Shown: piece after piece, positions 22,388 to 35,800 of the stretch
Position numbering within the stretch: the first letter of the stretch is position 1
Layout: each line of letters opens with the position of its first letter
From: Cranoglanis bouderius
Lineage: Eukaryota > Chordata > Actinopteri > Siluriformes > Cranoglanididae
Length of the DNA: 64,000 nt
Assembly: GCA_023630585.1 (NCBI GenBank)
Contig: CM042547.1
Span: 3,594,668 to 3,658,667 of the forward strand
Reading direction: 5' to 3'
The notes under the pieces: model-generated
Databases searched by the model: none
Told to the model about the DNA's origin: nothing
Seen by the model: only the letters and a program-made list of their open reading frames with translations
Translations under genes and position numbers: made by a program

Positions 22388-23894
22388 CAGGTGCATCTCA
22401 ATAAATTAGAATGTCGTGGAAAAGTTCATTTATTTCAGTAATTCAACTCAAATTGTGAAACTCGTGTATAAAATAAATTCAATGCACACAGACGGAAGTA
22501 GTTTAAGTCTTTGGTTCTTTTAATTGTGATGATTTTGGCTCACATTTAACAAAAACCCACCAATTCACTATCTTAACAAATTAGAATACTTCATAAGACC
22601 AATAAAAAAAACATTTTTAGTGAACTGTTTGCCTTCTGGAAAGTATGTTCATTTACTGTACATGTACTCAATACTTGGTAGGGGCTCCTTTTGCTTTAAT
22701 TGCTGCCTCAATTCGGCGTGGCATGGAGGTGGTCAGTTTGTGGCACTGCTGAGGTGGTATGGAAGCCCAGGTTTCTTTGACAGTGGCCTTCAGCTCATCT
22801 GCATTTTTTGGTCTCTTGTTTCTCATTTTCCTCTTGACAATACCCCATAGATTCTCTATGGGGTTCAGGTCTGGTGAGTTTGCTGGCCAGTCAAGCACAC
22901 CAACACCATGGTCATTTAACTAACTTTTGGTGCTTTTGGCAGAGTGGGCAGGTGCCAAATCCTGCTGGAAAATGAAATCAGCATCTTCAAAATGCTGGTC
23001 AGCTGAAGGAAGCATGAAGTGCTCCAAAATTTCTTGGTAAACGGGTGCAGTGACTTTTGTTTTCAAAAAACACAATGGACCAACACAGCAGATGACATTG
23101 CACCCCAAATCATCACAGACTGTGGAAACTGAACACTGGACTTCAAGCAACTTGGGCTATGAGCTTCTCCACACTTCCTCCAGACTCTAGGACCTTGGTT
23201 TCCAAATGAAATACAAAACTTGCTCTCATCTGAAAAGAGGATATTGGACCACTGGTCAACAGTCCAGTTCTTCTTCTCGTTAGCCCAGGTAAGACGCCTC
23301 TGACGTTGTCTGTTGTTCAGGAGTGGCTTAACAAGAGGAATACGACAACTGTAGCCAAATTCCTTGACACGTCTGTGTGTGGTGGCTCTTGATGCCTTGA
23401 CCCCAGCCTCAGTCCATTCCTTGTGAAGTTCACTCAAATTCTTGAATCGATTTTGCTTGACAATCCTCATAAGGCTGCGGTTCTCTCGGTTGGTTGTGCA
23501 TCTTTTTCTTCCACAATTTTTCCTTCCACTAAACCTTCTGTTAACATGCTTGGATACAGCACTCTGTGAACAGCCAGCTTCTTTGGCAATGAATGTTTGT
23601 GGCTTACCTAGTGAACCAAACTGAGAGACCATTTTGAAGGCTCAGGAAACCTTTGCAAGTGTTTTGAGTTGATTAGCTGATTGGCATGTCACCATATTCT
23701 AATTTGTTGAGATAGTGAATTGGTGGGTTTTTGTTAAATGTGAGCCAAAATCATCACAATTAAAAGAACCAAAGACTTAAACTACTTCAGTCTGTGGCAT
23801 TGAATTTATTTAATACACGAGTTTCACAATTTGAGTTGAATTACTGAAATAAATGAACTTTTCCACGACATTCTAATTTATTGAGATGCACCTG
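22388..23894 (-). mobile_element. Tc1-like transposon with long inverted repeats and a broken transposase
   Basis: Inverted repeats of about 200 bp start CAGGTGCATCTCAATAAATT and are flanked by TA. The minus strand carries a transposase from 23632: helix-turn-helix domain (GKPQTFIAKEAGCSQSAVSK), then the DD34E catalytic core with LFSDESKF, FQQDLAPAHS and PDLNPIENLWG. Two lesions inactivate it: a frameshift near 23085 and a TAG (22917-22919) where a Trp is usual just before LNDHG. Ends look intact, so it could move only with enzyme supplied in trans. Confidence 0.93.
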
Positions 23895-24397
23895 TATGTC
23901 ACCCATGTCTGAGCATGTACTGTATACACTCTGGAATCTTATTCCTAAGAATGTGTCTCTATCCTTGAATGAGTGAGTGAGCGAGTGAGTAAGTGCATTC
24001 TTGGTTGAAGATCTGTTGTAATCCTAGCAACATGATAAGACTACAGGTGCATTTTTTGAAATAAGAAATGATTAATCATTGACCTTGTTGCATGATATTT
24101 AGAGTTTGTGTTAGATACTATTTGGACTGTACATGCCTATGTGTGTGAGTATACAGGAACACCATTTCAGCATCCCAGCTCTCCTAACTCTCTCCTTTGC
24201 ACAAGGAAAGGATTTCCAACAGTAACATTTAATGGTCTTCAAAGTCAGCATGTGGCTATGTAGAACTTGAAACATTTAGTGTAAACAAGAGAGAGAGAGT
24301 CCTTTAATATTACAATATTATGGGGCACCCTTTGTATGAAAATGAACATTGAATACAGAAATAAATGTATTTTTTTTTTTTAAAAAAAGACAAGCAA

Positions 24398-24530
24398 TTA
24401 CTGTCCCCTCTGAAAGTATTGGAACAGCAAGGCCAATTCTTTAGTTTTTGTTGTACACTATAGACATTTGGCCAGAAAGGGCTTTTTAAGTGCAAATTTG
24501 ACATCACAAATCAACTACAGCAAACTGTGC

Positions 24531-24540
<10 letters not shown>
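24398..24540. repeat. Fragment of a fish MITE-type repeat
   Basis: GTCCCCTCTGAAAGTATTGG followed by AACAGCAAGGCCAATTC is the start of a family common in fish. It ends in a 30-base poly(T) run (24533-24561). No partner end is seen. Confidence 0.5.
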
Positions 24541-24561
<21 letters not shown>

Positions 24562-24566
<5 letters not shown>

Positions 24567-25970
24567 TTGGGTTCTTCTTTGCTTTGCTCTCCATCTTCCT
24601 CACTGTCTGGAGAAAATGTGCAGGAAATGTTCATGTCCCTGCATGGCAAATTGTTCACTGTCCCAGACATAAAATGTTTGATAATAGCCATAATCATGTA
24701 TTTTAATTTTTTTGTTTATGTATTTTTTAATATCTTATCAGGTCAAAAACCATCTGTTCCTTTTAAAAGAAAAAAAAAAAAGAATGCATAAAGTAATAAT
24801 TAATATAATCAAGAAACAGATATTTAATATATAACACCATCTAGAATAGTGATGAGTGACGTCTCAATAAATTCAATAAAACAAATGTGCAAAATAAACT
24901 AATTTTTTTGTGTGTATGTTTATTTTTTGTGTAGAAAACAAAGTATTAGGTATCCATAGATTATTATAGCCATTTTGTCTTTATTAAGCCTTACGACTGA
25001 CAAAAACATAACACTCAGTAATGAAGTATACAACCTTACAAGCCTACTGCTTTTAACATTTTACATAAGTATCTGTATTTAATATTCAAAACAATTTCAT
25101 TATATTTCCCAGTAAAGGATAAAAATCCTGTATTCAATACAATAATAATTAAAATAGAATGCAAATTAGAGATCAAGTCTATTTAAGAAACTAATCATTA
25201 AGAGTGTAAACTGAGCCAAAAGCAGTGTTTCCCAATCCAGTGTTGAGCGACATCCACAGGCTACATTTTCACCCTTAACCAGGTGTTCTTGATTGCTGGG
25301 AGCAAAAGTGTGAACCATCTGGGTTGGGGAACAAAAATTAATCACATTTGTACCATACAACCCCAAATTATTCTGACCCTCTGACATACAGTCTTCCTAA
25401 ACCTGTACTGGAACAGATCATTTATTGGTCACGAATGGTTTCCATAAATAAATGCCAGTTGGCGAAAGAGAAAGCAATCAGAAAAAAAGTCACAGCATTT
25501 TACCCTACGATAGGACAACTGGGCTGGGATGCCATGACCATAAGCTGGTGATTTAATCCTGATATCTGATGCTTTTTTACATTAAAGCCAGATAAAATAT
25601 ACAACAGGCAAAAAGGTTCTGCTGCTGTGCAAGAGTCCAATCACAGTCAAATTCTGTATTAAATAAATTGCATTATTATTGATATTAAATTATACAGACA
25701 GCTTGTTGTTCTAGTTGATTAAAGACGGGCTGTAGCACCTACATTTAAATTTTTGTGATTGGAAATTGTTTGCATTTTGTATTCAATTATAAGAAAAGTA
25801 GTAATTTTGTAGTAGAAAAAAAAAAAGAGCATTTGGTGTCCAGCACCATATATGCATTTTTCCTGATGCCTTTATCCTTATCATTCAATGTAGCTGATTT
25901 TGTAAAACATGCATGGAAGCTGAGAGATTAATTGATTAAATGTGTGTATATTATTGTCTACTCTTGCCCT
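24562..25970. other. Gene-free spacer between CYP2 gene B and hook1
   Basis: I see no exon or intact element. A short repeat fragment may lie at 25215-25330 (AGTGTTTCCCAATCCAGTG). The rest is unremarkable AT-rich DNA. Confidence 0.5.
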
Positions 25971-25972
25971 GA

Positions 25973-26020
25973 ATATATATATATATATATATATACATAC
26001 ATACATACATATATATACAC

Positions 26021-26085
<65 letters not shown>

Positions 26086-26165
26086 TACATACATATATAT
26101 ATATATACATACATACATACATACATATACATATATATACATATACATATATATACATATATACA

Positions 26166-26213
<48 letters not shown>

Positions 26214-26231
26214 TGTGTATGTGTGTGTGTA

Positions 26232-26312
<81 letters not shown>
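25973..26312. repeat. Compound (TA)n/(TACA)n/(TG)n microsatellite
   Basis: About 340 bp of alternating purine-pyrimidine DNA: TA runs, ACAT interruptions, a (GT)n tract at 26168-26260 and a final TA run. Long overlapping frames in all directions here are artefacts of the repeat. Confidence 0.97.
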
Positions 26313-26317
<5 letters not shown>

Positions 26318-26740
26318 CATACACAGGGCAATAGCAGTATTCATACTTATATATAATAGTACACATTACCTGACTGCATAGAATACTACTGGAAGTTCAG
26401 TCTAGCCTTCATCATGCATCCGTAACTCATACCAAGGACAATATCATGATACACCTTTCTCTGAATTTGTCTTTCACAACTGTCATAGCTCAAACTGTTG
26501 ATATAATACAGATATCAAGCCAGTAATACAGCTGTTGCAGCTTGTCTTATGTAACTAATTGCAGAGGCTGTAGTCTGTAGTGTGCATGATAAAGTGTATA
26601 GTAGTCTGTAAAATTGAGTTATTGTGCTTGACTGCGTATTGTTTTTGTAAAGTGTTAAACCCTTGCTTGATTGTTTGAGTATATATGTATATGTGTGAGG
26701 TTCCTAAGTGCTAATGTTCACATTATGGCGTGCTTGTCCC

Positions 26741-26746
26741 TTTATT
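26741..26746 (-). terminator. Candidate polyadenylation signal of hook1
   Basis: TTTATT on the plus strand (AATAAA on the minus strand), 80 bp after the hook1 stop codon. Confidence 0.4.
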
Positions 26747-26825
26747 TAGGAGTTCAAGGTGTTTAAGGTCACTTAAGTGTGCATTTGAGAAAAGGGAAAA
26801 CCAGGTGCAGTGGGGTTTCGAGTCA

Positions 26826-29800
26826 TCACTTGGAGGAGCTGGCAGGCATGTTGATTGACATGGTGCGTCGTGCGTTGGTCACCTGACGTTGCTGGGCCAG
26901 GAAGGACTGGCCAGGTGGCACCAGAGAGTTAGAGCACCCACTCAGACGAGACTCAATCGCCAGCTTTTGAAAATTCAGGCTCTGTGCAGCAAGTGTGCAT
27001 GTGTGTTAGAGACAAAGACATTCATTTATTGAAGCATGTGAATATATTTACAATACTTACACAGACCTTGTAATTAAATGCTCGAAAAGTTCCTCTTTAC
27101 CTTATTGTACCATGCAGTCACAATCAGTTTCTCCTCATACTCTCTCAGCTTAGCCTGCTCACACTCTCTCTGTGGAAGATAATGGAACAAAAGAGATGTT
27201 ATACAGGAATAAAACATGACAGGGCATACTGTTACAGGGAAATAATCAATGACAGCATCCTGCCTTTTTTTATTAATTATAGTCATACCTTTTATCCATT
27301 TACAGTTACTTCCTGTCATCACTTACATTACAGTACCTATAAACACCCACACTTTCTCTTAAATTTAAGACACAAAATGCTGTCACTGGAGACTCATTCC
27401 ACGAATGTGAAATAAACACCTTTTAACAATTAGCAGTTTTAATATAACAATAATAGTTTTAATATAAGAAATAGATAATGAGGAGCATCCACCTTACAGG
27501 TGCCTGTGAATTAGTTGTTACTATAGAAATTATAAAATATTACAACGAGCGTATTAATATAAAGCAGTCAGCGCTACTGTCAGTCATGCTGTTATAGAAA
27601 ATTAAAACCTTCTGAAAACCTTCTGAAAACCTTCTGAACATCAAAACCTTCTGACCGATCAGAATCGATAATCGATAAAAAATGAAGCAAGATTTAGACC
27701 TCTAGAGCAATTATTCTTTTCTCCTTCTCTGACAGCTGGTTCTTCAGGGACTGGATCTCAGCTGAGGCTGGGTTCAATTTTGGGTCCAGTGCTCGGATCA
27801 CCTGTCAAACAGACACATACACAAAACACAAACACACACTATTAACAGAATCAGTTACATTCACTGGAAAACGAATAATGACCAGTGATCAGTATACATC
27901 AATGCTGCCTCACAGCTCCAGGTTCGATCCAGAACTCTAGTTACTTTCTGTGTGGCGTTCTGCATGTTTTCCCCTTGTCCGTGTAGATTAACTCCCACTT
28001 AGCATAAACTAAACACTAAATTTTCCCTAGGTGTGAATGAGCATGCTGATGAGAATGAGCTATTTATTTCTCATTTCCTTAATCACAGTTATTTAGTGTT
28101 CAGTTCAAATAAGTACAGGAGAAAACTGGAAACTACTGGACAGTCATATGCAGCCATATAATAAAAAAAGATGAAGAAAAAATGAGTGAGTATATACAGT
28201 AGTTGTCACTTGTATGTAACTGTATGTAATTACATTGCGCGCTTTCTCCAGATACATTTTGTATCTGTCCTCCATCGCTCGCATGTCATCGTCCTTCTTC
28301 TTCAGAGCAGCCATCAGTTCATCCACCTTCAGTGCTGCTGGATAAGCAAATCAACATCAAGTAAGGTTATTTCAGATTAACTGGAGTTCAGTTTTTCCAT
28401 ATTTTTTACTAAAATGTGGAATTAGGGCTAAGCAATTGATTCAATATGAAAACAAAAAACCTACAAAAACAGTCAGTTTAGGATTAAAAAAGATTACTTT
28501 CTTAAAATTACACAGCAGTTAAATGTAGAGATGGTATGATGCCACTTTTTGTTTTCCGATAAAGATATCAATGCTGAAACCTTACTGAATATACACTGAG
28601 TATTTGCCGATACTGAAACCCGCCTGATATCGTTCTCTTTAAAAACTACTAAGCTTTAAAAAGTTTTTTCCCCCAACTGAATCATTTAATCACTTACATT
28701 GTAAATATAATAAAGTATGAAGTATAAATATAATAAAATTTATCAAGTATCTTTTAAATCTTTACAGAATTTATTTTCCAAATATAGAGTCATGTGGAAA
28801 TTGTTCTTTTTTGACATATTTGGACAAGCAAACATTTGATCCTCTTTGAAACAGTGCCTATTAATAAAGGTGATACACTCAAACAAATGACACATAAAAC
28901 TGACATTTTGTAGTAATTTTTACAGTTTAAATGAACAAAAAACAGATCAGTCACATGGAAAAAGTAATTACACCCCTACATTTATCATACCTTCAACTCC
29001 ATAAAATTAGAATCAGGTGTTGAATATTGGGTTCCAGTGATTAGAACCTGCTTAGGGAGTGCAAGTGGAACCTGTCTTATTTATACCCCTCTCATATCTA
29101 GTGTCTGGTGTTCCCTTTGTTATTGAGGTGTGTGGTGTCACCATGCCAAGATCTAAAGAGTTCTGTAAGGCCTTCAGAAAAAAGGTTGTGGATGCCCATG
29201 AGTCTGGCAAGGGATTTAAAAAGATCTCCAAATGATTTGAAATACATCATTCCACTGTAAGGAAAATAATATACAAATGGTTTTCAATTTGTCCAGGACT
29301 GGCCGTCCCAGCAAATTCAGCCCAAGAGCAGACCGTCTGATGCAAAAAGAAATCTCCAAGAACCCCAAAATTTTATCATAGGATCTGCAGTCTTGCAACT
29401 GTTGGTGTCAAAGTGCATGCTTCTACCATCAGAAAGAGACTGCACAAGTTTGACCTGCATGGGAGGCGAGCCAGGAAAAAGCTTTTGCAAGACTACAGTT
29501 TGCCAATGAGCATATAGGCAAAGACCAGGCCTTTTGGAATAATGTACTCTGGACAGACAAATCAAAGATAGAGTTGTTTGGCCACAGTAACAGCAGACAT
29601 GTTTGGCAAAGATCAAAGACAACTTTTCAGGAGAAGCACCTTGTACCAACTGTGAAGCACAGTTGTGGAAATGTTATGGTTTGGGGTTGCTTGGCTGCCT
29701 CAGGGACTGGACCGATAGTGATAACGATGCTGTGTATTGGATTGATGCCATTTCTATTTAATAAATGCCTTACTATGTATACTGTATATAATCTAGCCAC

Positions 29801-32800
29801 AGGAGGTCACAAGCCAGTGTACTTTTTGTGCCGGTCCCAAGCCCGGATAAATAGAGAGGGTTGTGTCAGGAAGGGCATCCGGCGTAAAACTTTTGCCAAA
29901 TTCAATATGCGAATCACGAACATGACTTCCATACCGGATCGGTCGGGGCCCGGGTTAACAACGACCGCCATCGGTGCCGTTGACCTACAGGGCACTGGTG
30001 GAAATTGGGCTACTGTTGGTCGAAGAAGGAGAGGAAGAAGGTGTGTTAGAGGAGGAAGGCGTGTCCGTAGGCAGAGAGAGAAGAGGAAAGGCAGGAGTTT
30101 AGGACTGAAAGTAGGGACTTTGAATGTTGGTACGATGACAGGTAAAGGCAGAGAGCTGGTAGATATGATGCAGAGGAGGAAAGTCGACATTCTGTGTGTC
30201 CAGGAGACCAGGTGGAAAGGGAGCAAGGCTAGAAGCATTGGAGAAGGGTTTAAACTGTTTTATCATGGGGTGGACAGGAAGAGAAATGGAGTAGGAGTGA
30301 TCCTGAAGGAGGAGTTTGTGAAGAATGTTCTGGAGGTAAAGAGAGTGTCAGATAGGTTGATGAGTCTGAAGCTGGAAATTGAAGGTATGATGTTGAATGT
30401 TGTTAGTGCTTACGCTCCACAAGTAGGTTGTGAGCAAGAGGAGAAAGACAGATTCTGGAGCGAGCTTGAGGAAGTGATGCAGAGTGTTCCCAGAGGTGAG
30501 AGAGTGGTGATAGGGGCAGACTTTAATGGACATGTTGGTGAAGGGAATAGTGGGGATGAGGAAGTGATGGGAGGTTTGGTCTTCAGGTAAGGAACCCAGA
30601 AGGACAGAGGTTGGTAGACTTTGCTAAAAGTATGGAGATGGCTGTGGTGAACACGTACTTTCAGAAGAGGCAGGAACACAGGGTGACATAGAAGAGTGGT
30701 GGCAGGAGCACACAGGTGGACTATATCTTATGTAGACACTGTAATCTGATGGAGATTAGCGATTGCAAAGTAGTGGTAGGAGAGAGTGTAGCTAGACAGC
30801 ATAGGATGGTGGTGTGTAAGATGACTCTGGTGGTGAGGAAGATGAAGAGAGCAAAGGCAGAGCAGAAGACAAAGTGGTGGAAGTTGGAAAAGGAAGAGTG
30901 CTGTGCAGTTTTCAGGGAGGAGTTGAGACAGGCTTTAGGTGGTCAGGAGGTGCTTCCAGATGACTGGACTACTACAGCCAAAGTGATCAGGGAGACAGGT
31001 AGGAAGGTGCTAGGTGTGTCATCTGGAAGGAGGAAAGAAGACAAGGAGACTTGGTGGTGGAATGAGGAAGTTCAGGAGAGTATCCAGAAGAAGAGGTTAG
31101 CTACGAAGAAGTGGGACAGTGAGAGGACGGAGGAAAGTAGACAGGAAAATAGGGAGATGCAGCGTGAGGTTAAGATAGAGGTGGCAAAGGCCAAACAGAA
31201 AGCTTATGAGGACATGTATGCAAGGTTAGATAGTAAGGAAGGTGAAAGGGATTTGTATCGGTTGGCTAGGCAGAGGGATAGAGATGGTAAGGATGTGCAG
31301 CAGGTTAGAATGATTAAAGATAGAGATGGAAATGTGTTGACAGGTGACAGGAGGGTGAGGGAAAGATGGAAGGAGTACTTTGAGGAACTGATGAATGAGG
31401 AAAATGACAGAGAGAGAAGAGTAGTAGAGGCAAATATTGTTGAGCAGGAAGTAGAAAGGATTAGCAAGGGTGAAGTTAGGAGAGCTTTGAAGAGGATGCA
31501 GAGAGGAAAGGCGGTTGGTCCTGATGACATACCAGTGGAGGTATGGAAGTGTCTAGGAGAGATGGCAGTAGAGTTTTTAACTAGGTCGTTCAACGAGGTC
31601 TTAGAGAGTGAGAGGATGCCTGAGGAATGGCAACACCAAAGTGTTTTGGTGCTGATTTTTAAGAACAAGGGAGATGTGCAGAGTTGTGGAAACTACAGAG
31701 GTATTAAGCTGATGAGCCATACAATGAAGTTGTGGGAAAGAGTAGTGGAAGCAAGGCTAAGGAGAGAAGTGAGCATTTGTGAACAGCAGTATGGTTTCAT
31801 GACAAGAAAGAGCACTACAGATGCAATATTTGCTTTGAGAATGTTGATGAAGAAGTACAGAGAGGGTCAGAAATAGCTGCATTGTGTCTTTGTAGATTTA
31901 GAGAAAGCGTATGACAGGGTGCCAAGAGAGGAGCTGTGGTATTGTATGAGGAGGTCTGGAGTGGCAGAGAAGTATGTTAGAGCATCAAGGATCGGCTCTG
32001 AGCCCCTTCTTGTTTGCGGTGGTGATGGACAGGCTGACAGATGAGGTCAGACAGGAATCTCCATGGACTATGATGTTTGTGGATGACATTGTGAACTGTA
32101 GTGAGAGCAGGGAGCAGGTGGAGGAAACCCTAGAGAGGTGGAGGTTTGCTCTGGAGAGAAGAGGAATGAAGGTTAGTCGCAGCAAGACAGAATACATGTG
32201 TGTGAATGAGAGGGATCCAAGTGAAACAGTGAGGTTACAGGGAGAAGAGATAAAGAAGGTGCAGGATTTTAAGTACTCAGGGTCAACAGTCCAGAGCAAC
32301 GGGGAGTGTGGAAAAGAGGTGAAGAAGCGTGTGCAGGCAGGTTGGAATGGGTGGAGAAAAGTGTCAGGTCTGTTGTGTGATAAAAGAGTACCAGCAAGAA
32401 TGAAAGGAAAGGTGTACAGGATAGTAGTGAGGCCAGCGATGTTGTATGGTTTGAAGACAGTTGCACTGAGGAAAAGACAGGAGGAAGAGTTAGAGGTAGC
32501 AGAGCTGAAGATGTTGAGGTTCTCTTTGGGAGTGACGAGGATGGATAGGAAATGAGTACATCAGGGGGACAGCACATGTGAGATGTTTTGGAGACAAAGT
32601 TAGAGAGGCCAGGTTGAGATGGTTTGGACATGTTCAGAGGAGGGAGAGTGAATATATCGGTAAAAGGATGCTGAGGTTAAAGCTGCCAGGCAGGAGGCCG
32701 AGAGGAAGACCAAAGAGGAGGTTTATGGATGTAGTGAAGGAGGACATGAAGGTAGTCGGTCTGAGAGAAGAGGATGCAGGGGATAGGGCTAGATGGAGGC

Positions 32801-35800
32801 AGATGATTCGCTGTGGCGACCCCTGAAGGGAAAAGCCGAAAGGAAAAGAAGATGTATACTGTATATACTTTAGTTTTGTTTGTATTGTTCAGTCTCACCT
32901 AGGCCTCAGGAATCGTTTTGTTTTACAATGAACCCAATGGACCAGTAAAGCTGAAAACATTATGTTAATTATTGACCTAAATTACTTCATTACTTGTTCA
33001 TTCATCACAACTTCTGATTATTTCCTTTGATATTATAATTGTGACAAGTCCTAGAATGATAAAATCACCACAGCTTTCTTCCCTACTAACAGCAAAACAG
33101 TGCTAATACTGTAGGTGCCTGTACTATAGTGTGAGCTGAAATGTGAGCAATGTTAATGTCAGAGATCAGGATTTAACTGCAGGCTCACAGGTTTGAGACA
33201 CATCTGGCTGTAGGTCCTCCAGTAGCTCCTTTTTCTTCATGATCTCATCTTGTGCTTCATTCAGTTGCACCCTGTGAGAACGAGCACAAACAAAGCCACG
33301 CTGGAATCAGTGTTAGATTCTGCAATATAAGAGCTCTCAGCTAATGCTTGGGCTGGAAGGGCTTTTATATTTCACACACATAATAACCCAATTCATTTTC
33401 CTGACATGATTTCAATACATGTGGCCTGAAGCAAACTTGCACAGCTACACACATTGCTAATTTGAGGTCTTTGAGTAAGTCAGTCGCATTTGGTGCCCCA
33501 GGTAAGCTTTACCTTTCTGTATTATGACATACATTGAAGATGTTGAACACCTACACTTTAGGTCATAAGTTTAAATAATGCCTTGCAGAATCTGCAAAAT
33601 GTTAGTAATTTTTTAAAAAAAATAAGAGGGATCATAAATATTGCATTTAGTTTTTTTTATTTAGTTCTGCCCTAAATCAGCTATTTCACATAACAGATGT
33701 TTATATATAGTCCACAAGACACAATAATAACTGAATTTACACAAATGAACCAGTTCAAAAGATTAAATACGCTTGATTATTAATACTGTGTGTTGTTACC
33801 TGGATGATCAACAACTGTTTTTATGTTTTGTGATAGTTGTTCATGAGTCCCTTGTTTGTCCTGAGCAGTCAAACTGCCCACTGTTCTTCAGAAAAATCCT
33901 CCAGGTCCTGCACATTCTTTGCTTTTCCAGCATCTTCTGTGTATTTAAATTATTAACATTTTGCAGATTCTTCAAGGTCTATGTAACCTTATGACCTCAA
34001 CTGTACCTACAGGGCAGCTGGTATAAATGGCAGGGCTAAGCCCCTCTGTTTTTCAAAAATAAAAACACATCAATATAAGGTATCATTTTTATCATCACCA
34101 TCAGGTTATTTGCTGTTAACAAAATGTTCTTTTGAATTATTTTGAGACTTCTGTGGAACTACGCTCAACAGCACCACCAACAGTTATATGAAAAATACAC
34201 AGAATGGAATAAAGAAGTGAGGCTGATTCTTTTTAGCCCAGGCTATAGATTCATGCACCATGAGTGAAACGCCTCCGAGATTTGAGTTACATTTCATCAC
34301 GTCACTTGTCATCAGTAGTGAGAAGGCGCTTGTGAAATTCAGTCGCAGGTTTAATGAACGCACACAAAGTGGATTATTTAATTTATCACCCTTTCCCACC
34401 CGCTCAAAATGCCCTTGGAGGAGAAACTAAAAATAGATTCACTATGCACACACTGTCCAGTACAAATTACACAAAAGGACAGACAGCAGACTGTGTATCA
34501 CGGCATGAACCCAGTAGGGCATTATGGACTTTAAACACTGTGTGTGTGTGACTTCAGATGTTCAGAATCCTTTATTGGCACAGTACTCAGAAACTTCCTG
34601 ACAACTGCAGTGCAAAATGAAATTAAAATGACTAACTTACATATGAGCATCCAGCTTCCTCTTCAAGTTAGACTAGAAAAAAAAAACAAAAAAAACAAGC
34701 AATCCATTTAAAGAGATTCAGAAGATTATCATTACATACTGTGGTGTGTAGAGTAGAGACATGAGGAAGTATAGACTGTGCTGAGAGTTTTACAAACAGT
34801 GTGTTATAGCCGTACACTCACATCGTCAGGTTTGGCGCCCTGGGTCTGGAGGGCTTTCTGCAAATCTTCAACCTGCTGCTGCAGCACACTGATGCTCTCT
34901 CTGTTCAACCTACAAGAACACAATCCCAGGCATATTTACAGCTAAAATCACATTTACCATACCAGTATAACTACTTCTGTGATCATTTATTATAATTATC
35001 ACAAACAGTCATAAGGCAATGTGGCAGTCCCATTGTTATTGGAAATTGGGCAATTATGTAAATGTGTCACAAAGCATTTATTAACAAGCTATGTGGTTGG
35101 AAACCAATTATTAAAGTTCACGATGATAGATAACTTTCTAACATACAGTATGATGAACTTTATTAGCTAGTAAATGACTGCAGTTGTGTTCTATATAGCT
35201 GGACATAACAGCCCTACCAGGAGCTTGATAGCTTCTGCATTTTGGTCTTTCAAATGTTTTGAGAAAAAAAAAAAAAAGAGTCTTTGAGTGAATCTAACCA
35301 GCTTCTGAGAAAAATCTATGCAGTCCGTGTTCAGTACAGTCCTTTCACAAATCACCTGTCTAAGGTAGAAACTGAAGTGTGTGCATATACAGGGTTTTAC
35401 AGGAAACACCAGATGCTGCTTCTGTTTTAGTTTTGAGTAGAAAGGTTTACAGAAGAAAACTATCTTCTATTCTAGGAAAAAATATGTTATGTACAGCAAT
35501 GAATAAGAAACTGTGCATGTAACCTCGAGTGGCAGCTTTCCCAAAGCGCTTACTGGTTTGCATAGAACCCCGTATATGCACACTCCAGTTTGTACCTTAG
35601 TGGGCTTGACCATGATATTTGAACACATCTGTGCTGTGAATTATCATTCGCATTAAAATAATTTGCAAAGTGTTACATTCGATGTTTCGTTGCAGGCCTA
35701 TTTAATCTTTTATTCTCTTTCAGGATGAAAATGTGTCCTTGAGCCAAAAACTGCCACCTGAAATGTTTCAGTGAAATCCTTAATAAGCACAGTTAACTAC

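Noticed and set aside
25881..26381. Several overlapping 100-160 residue open frames on both strands
   Set aside because: All consist of Tyr-Ile, Thr-His or Val-Cys runs and are translations of the (TA)n/(TG)n microsatellite.
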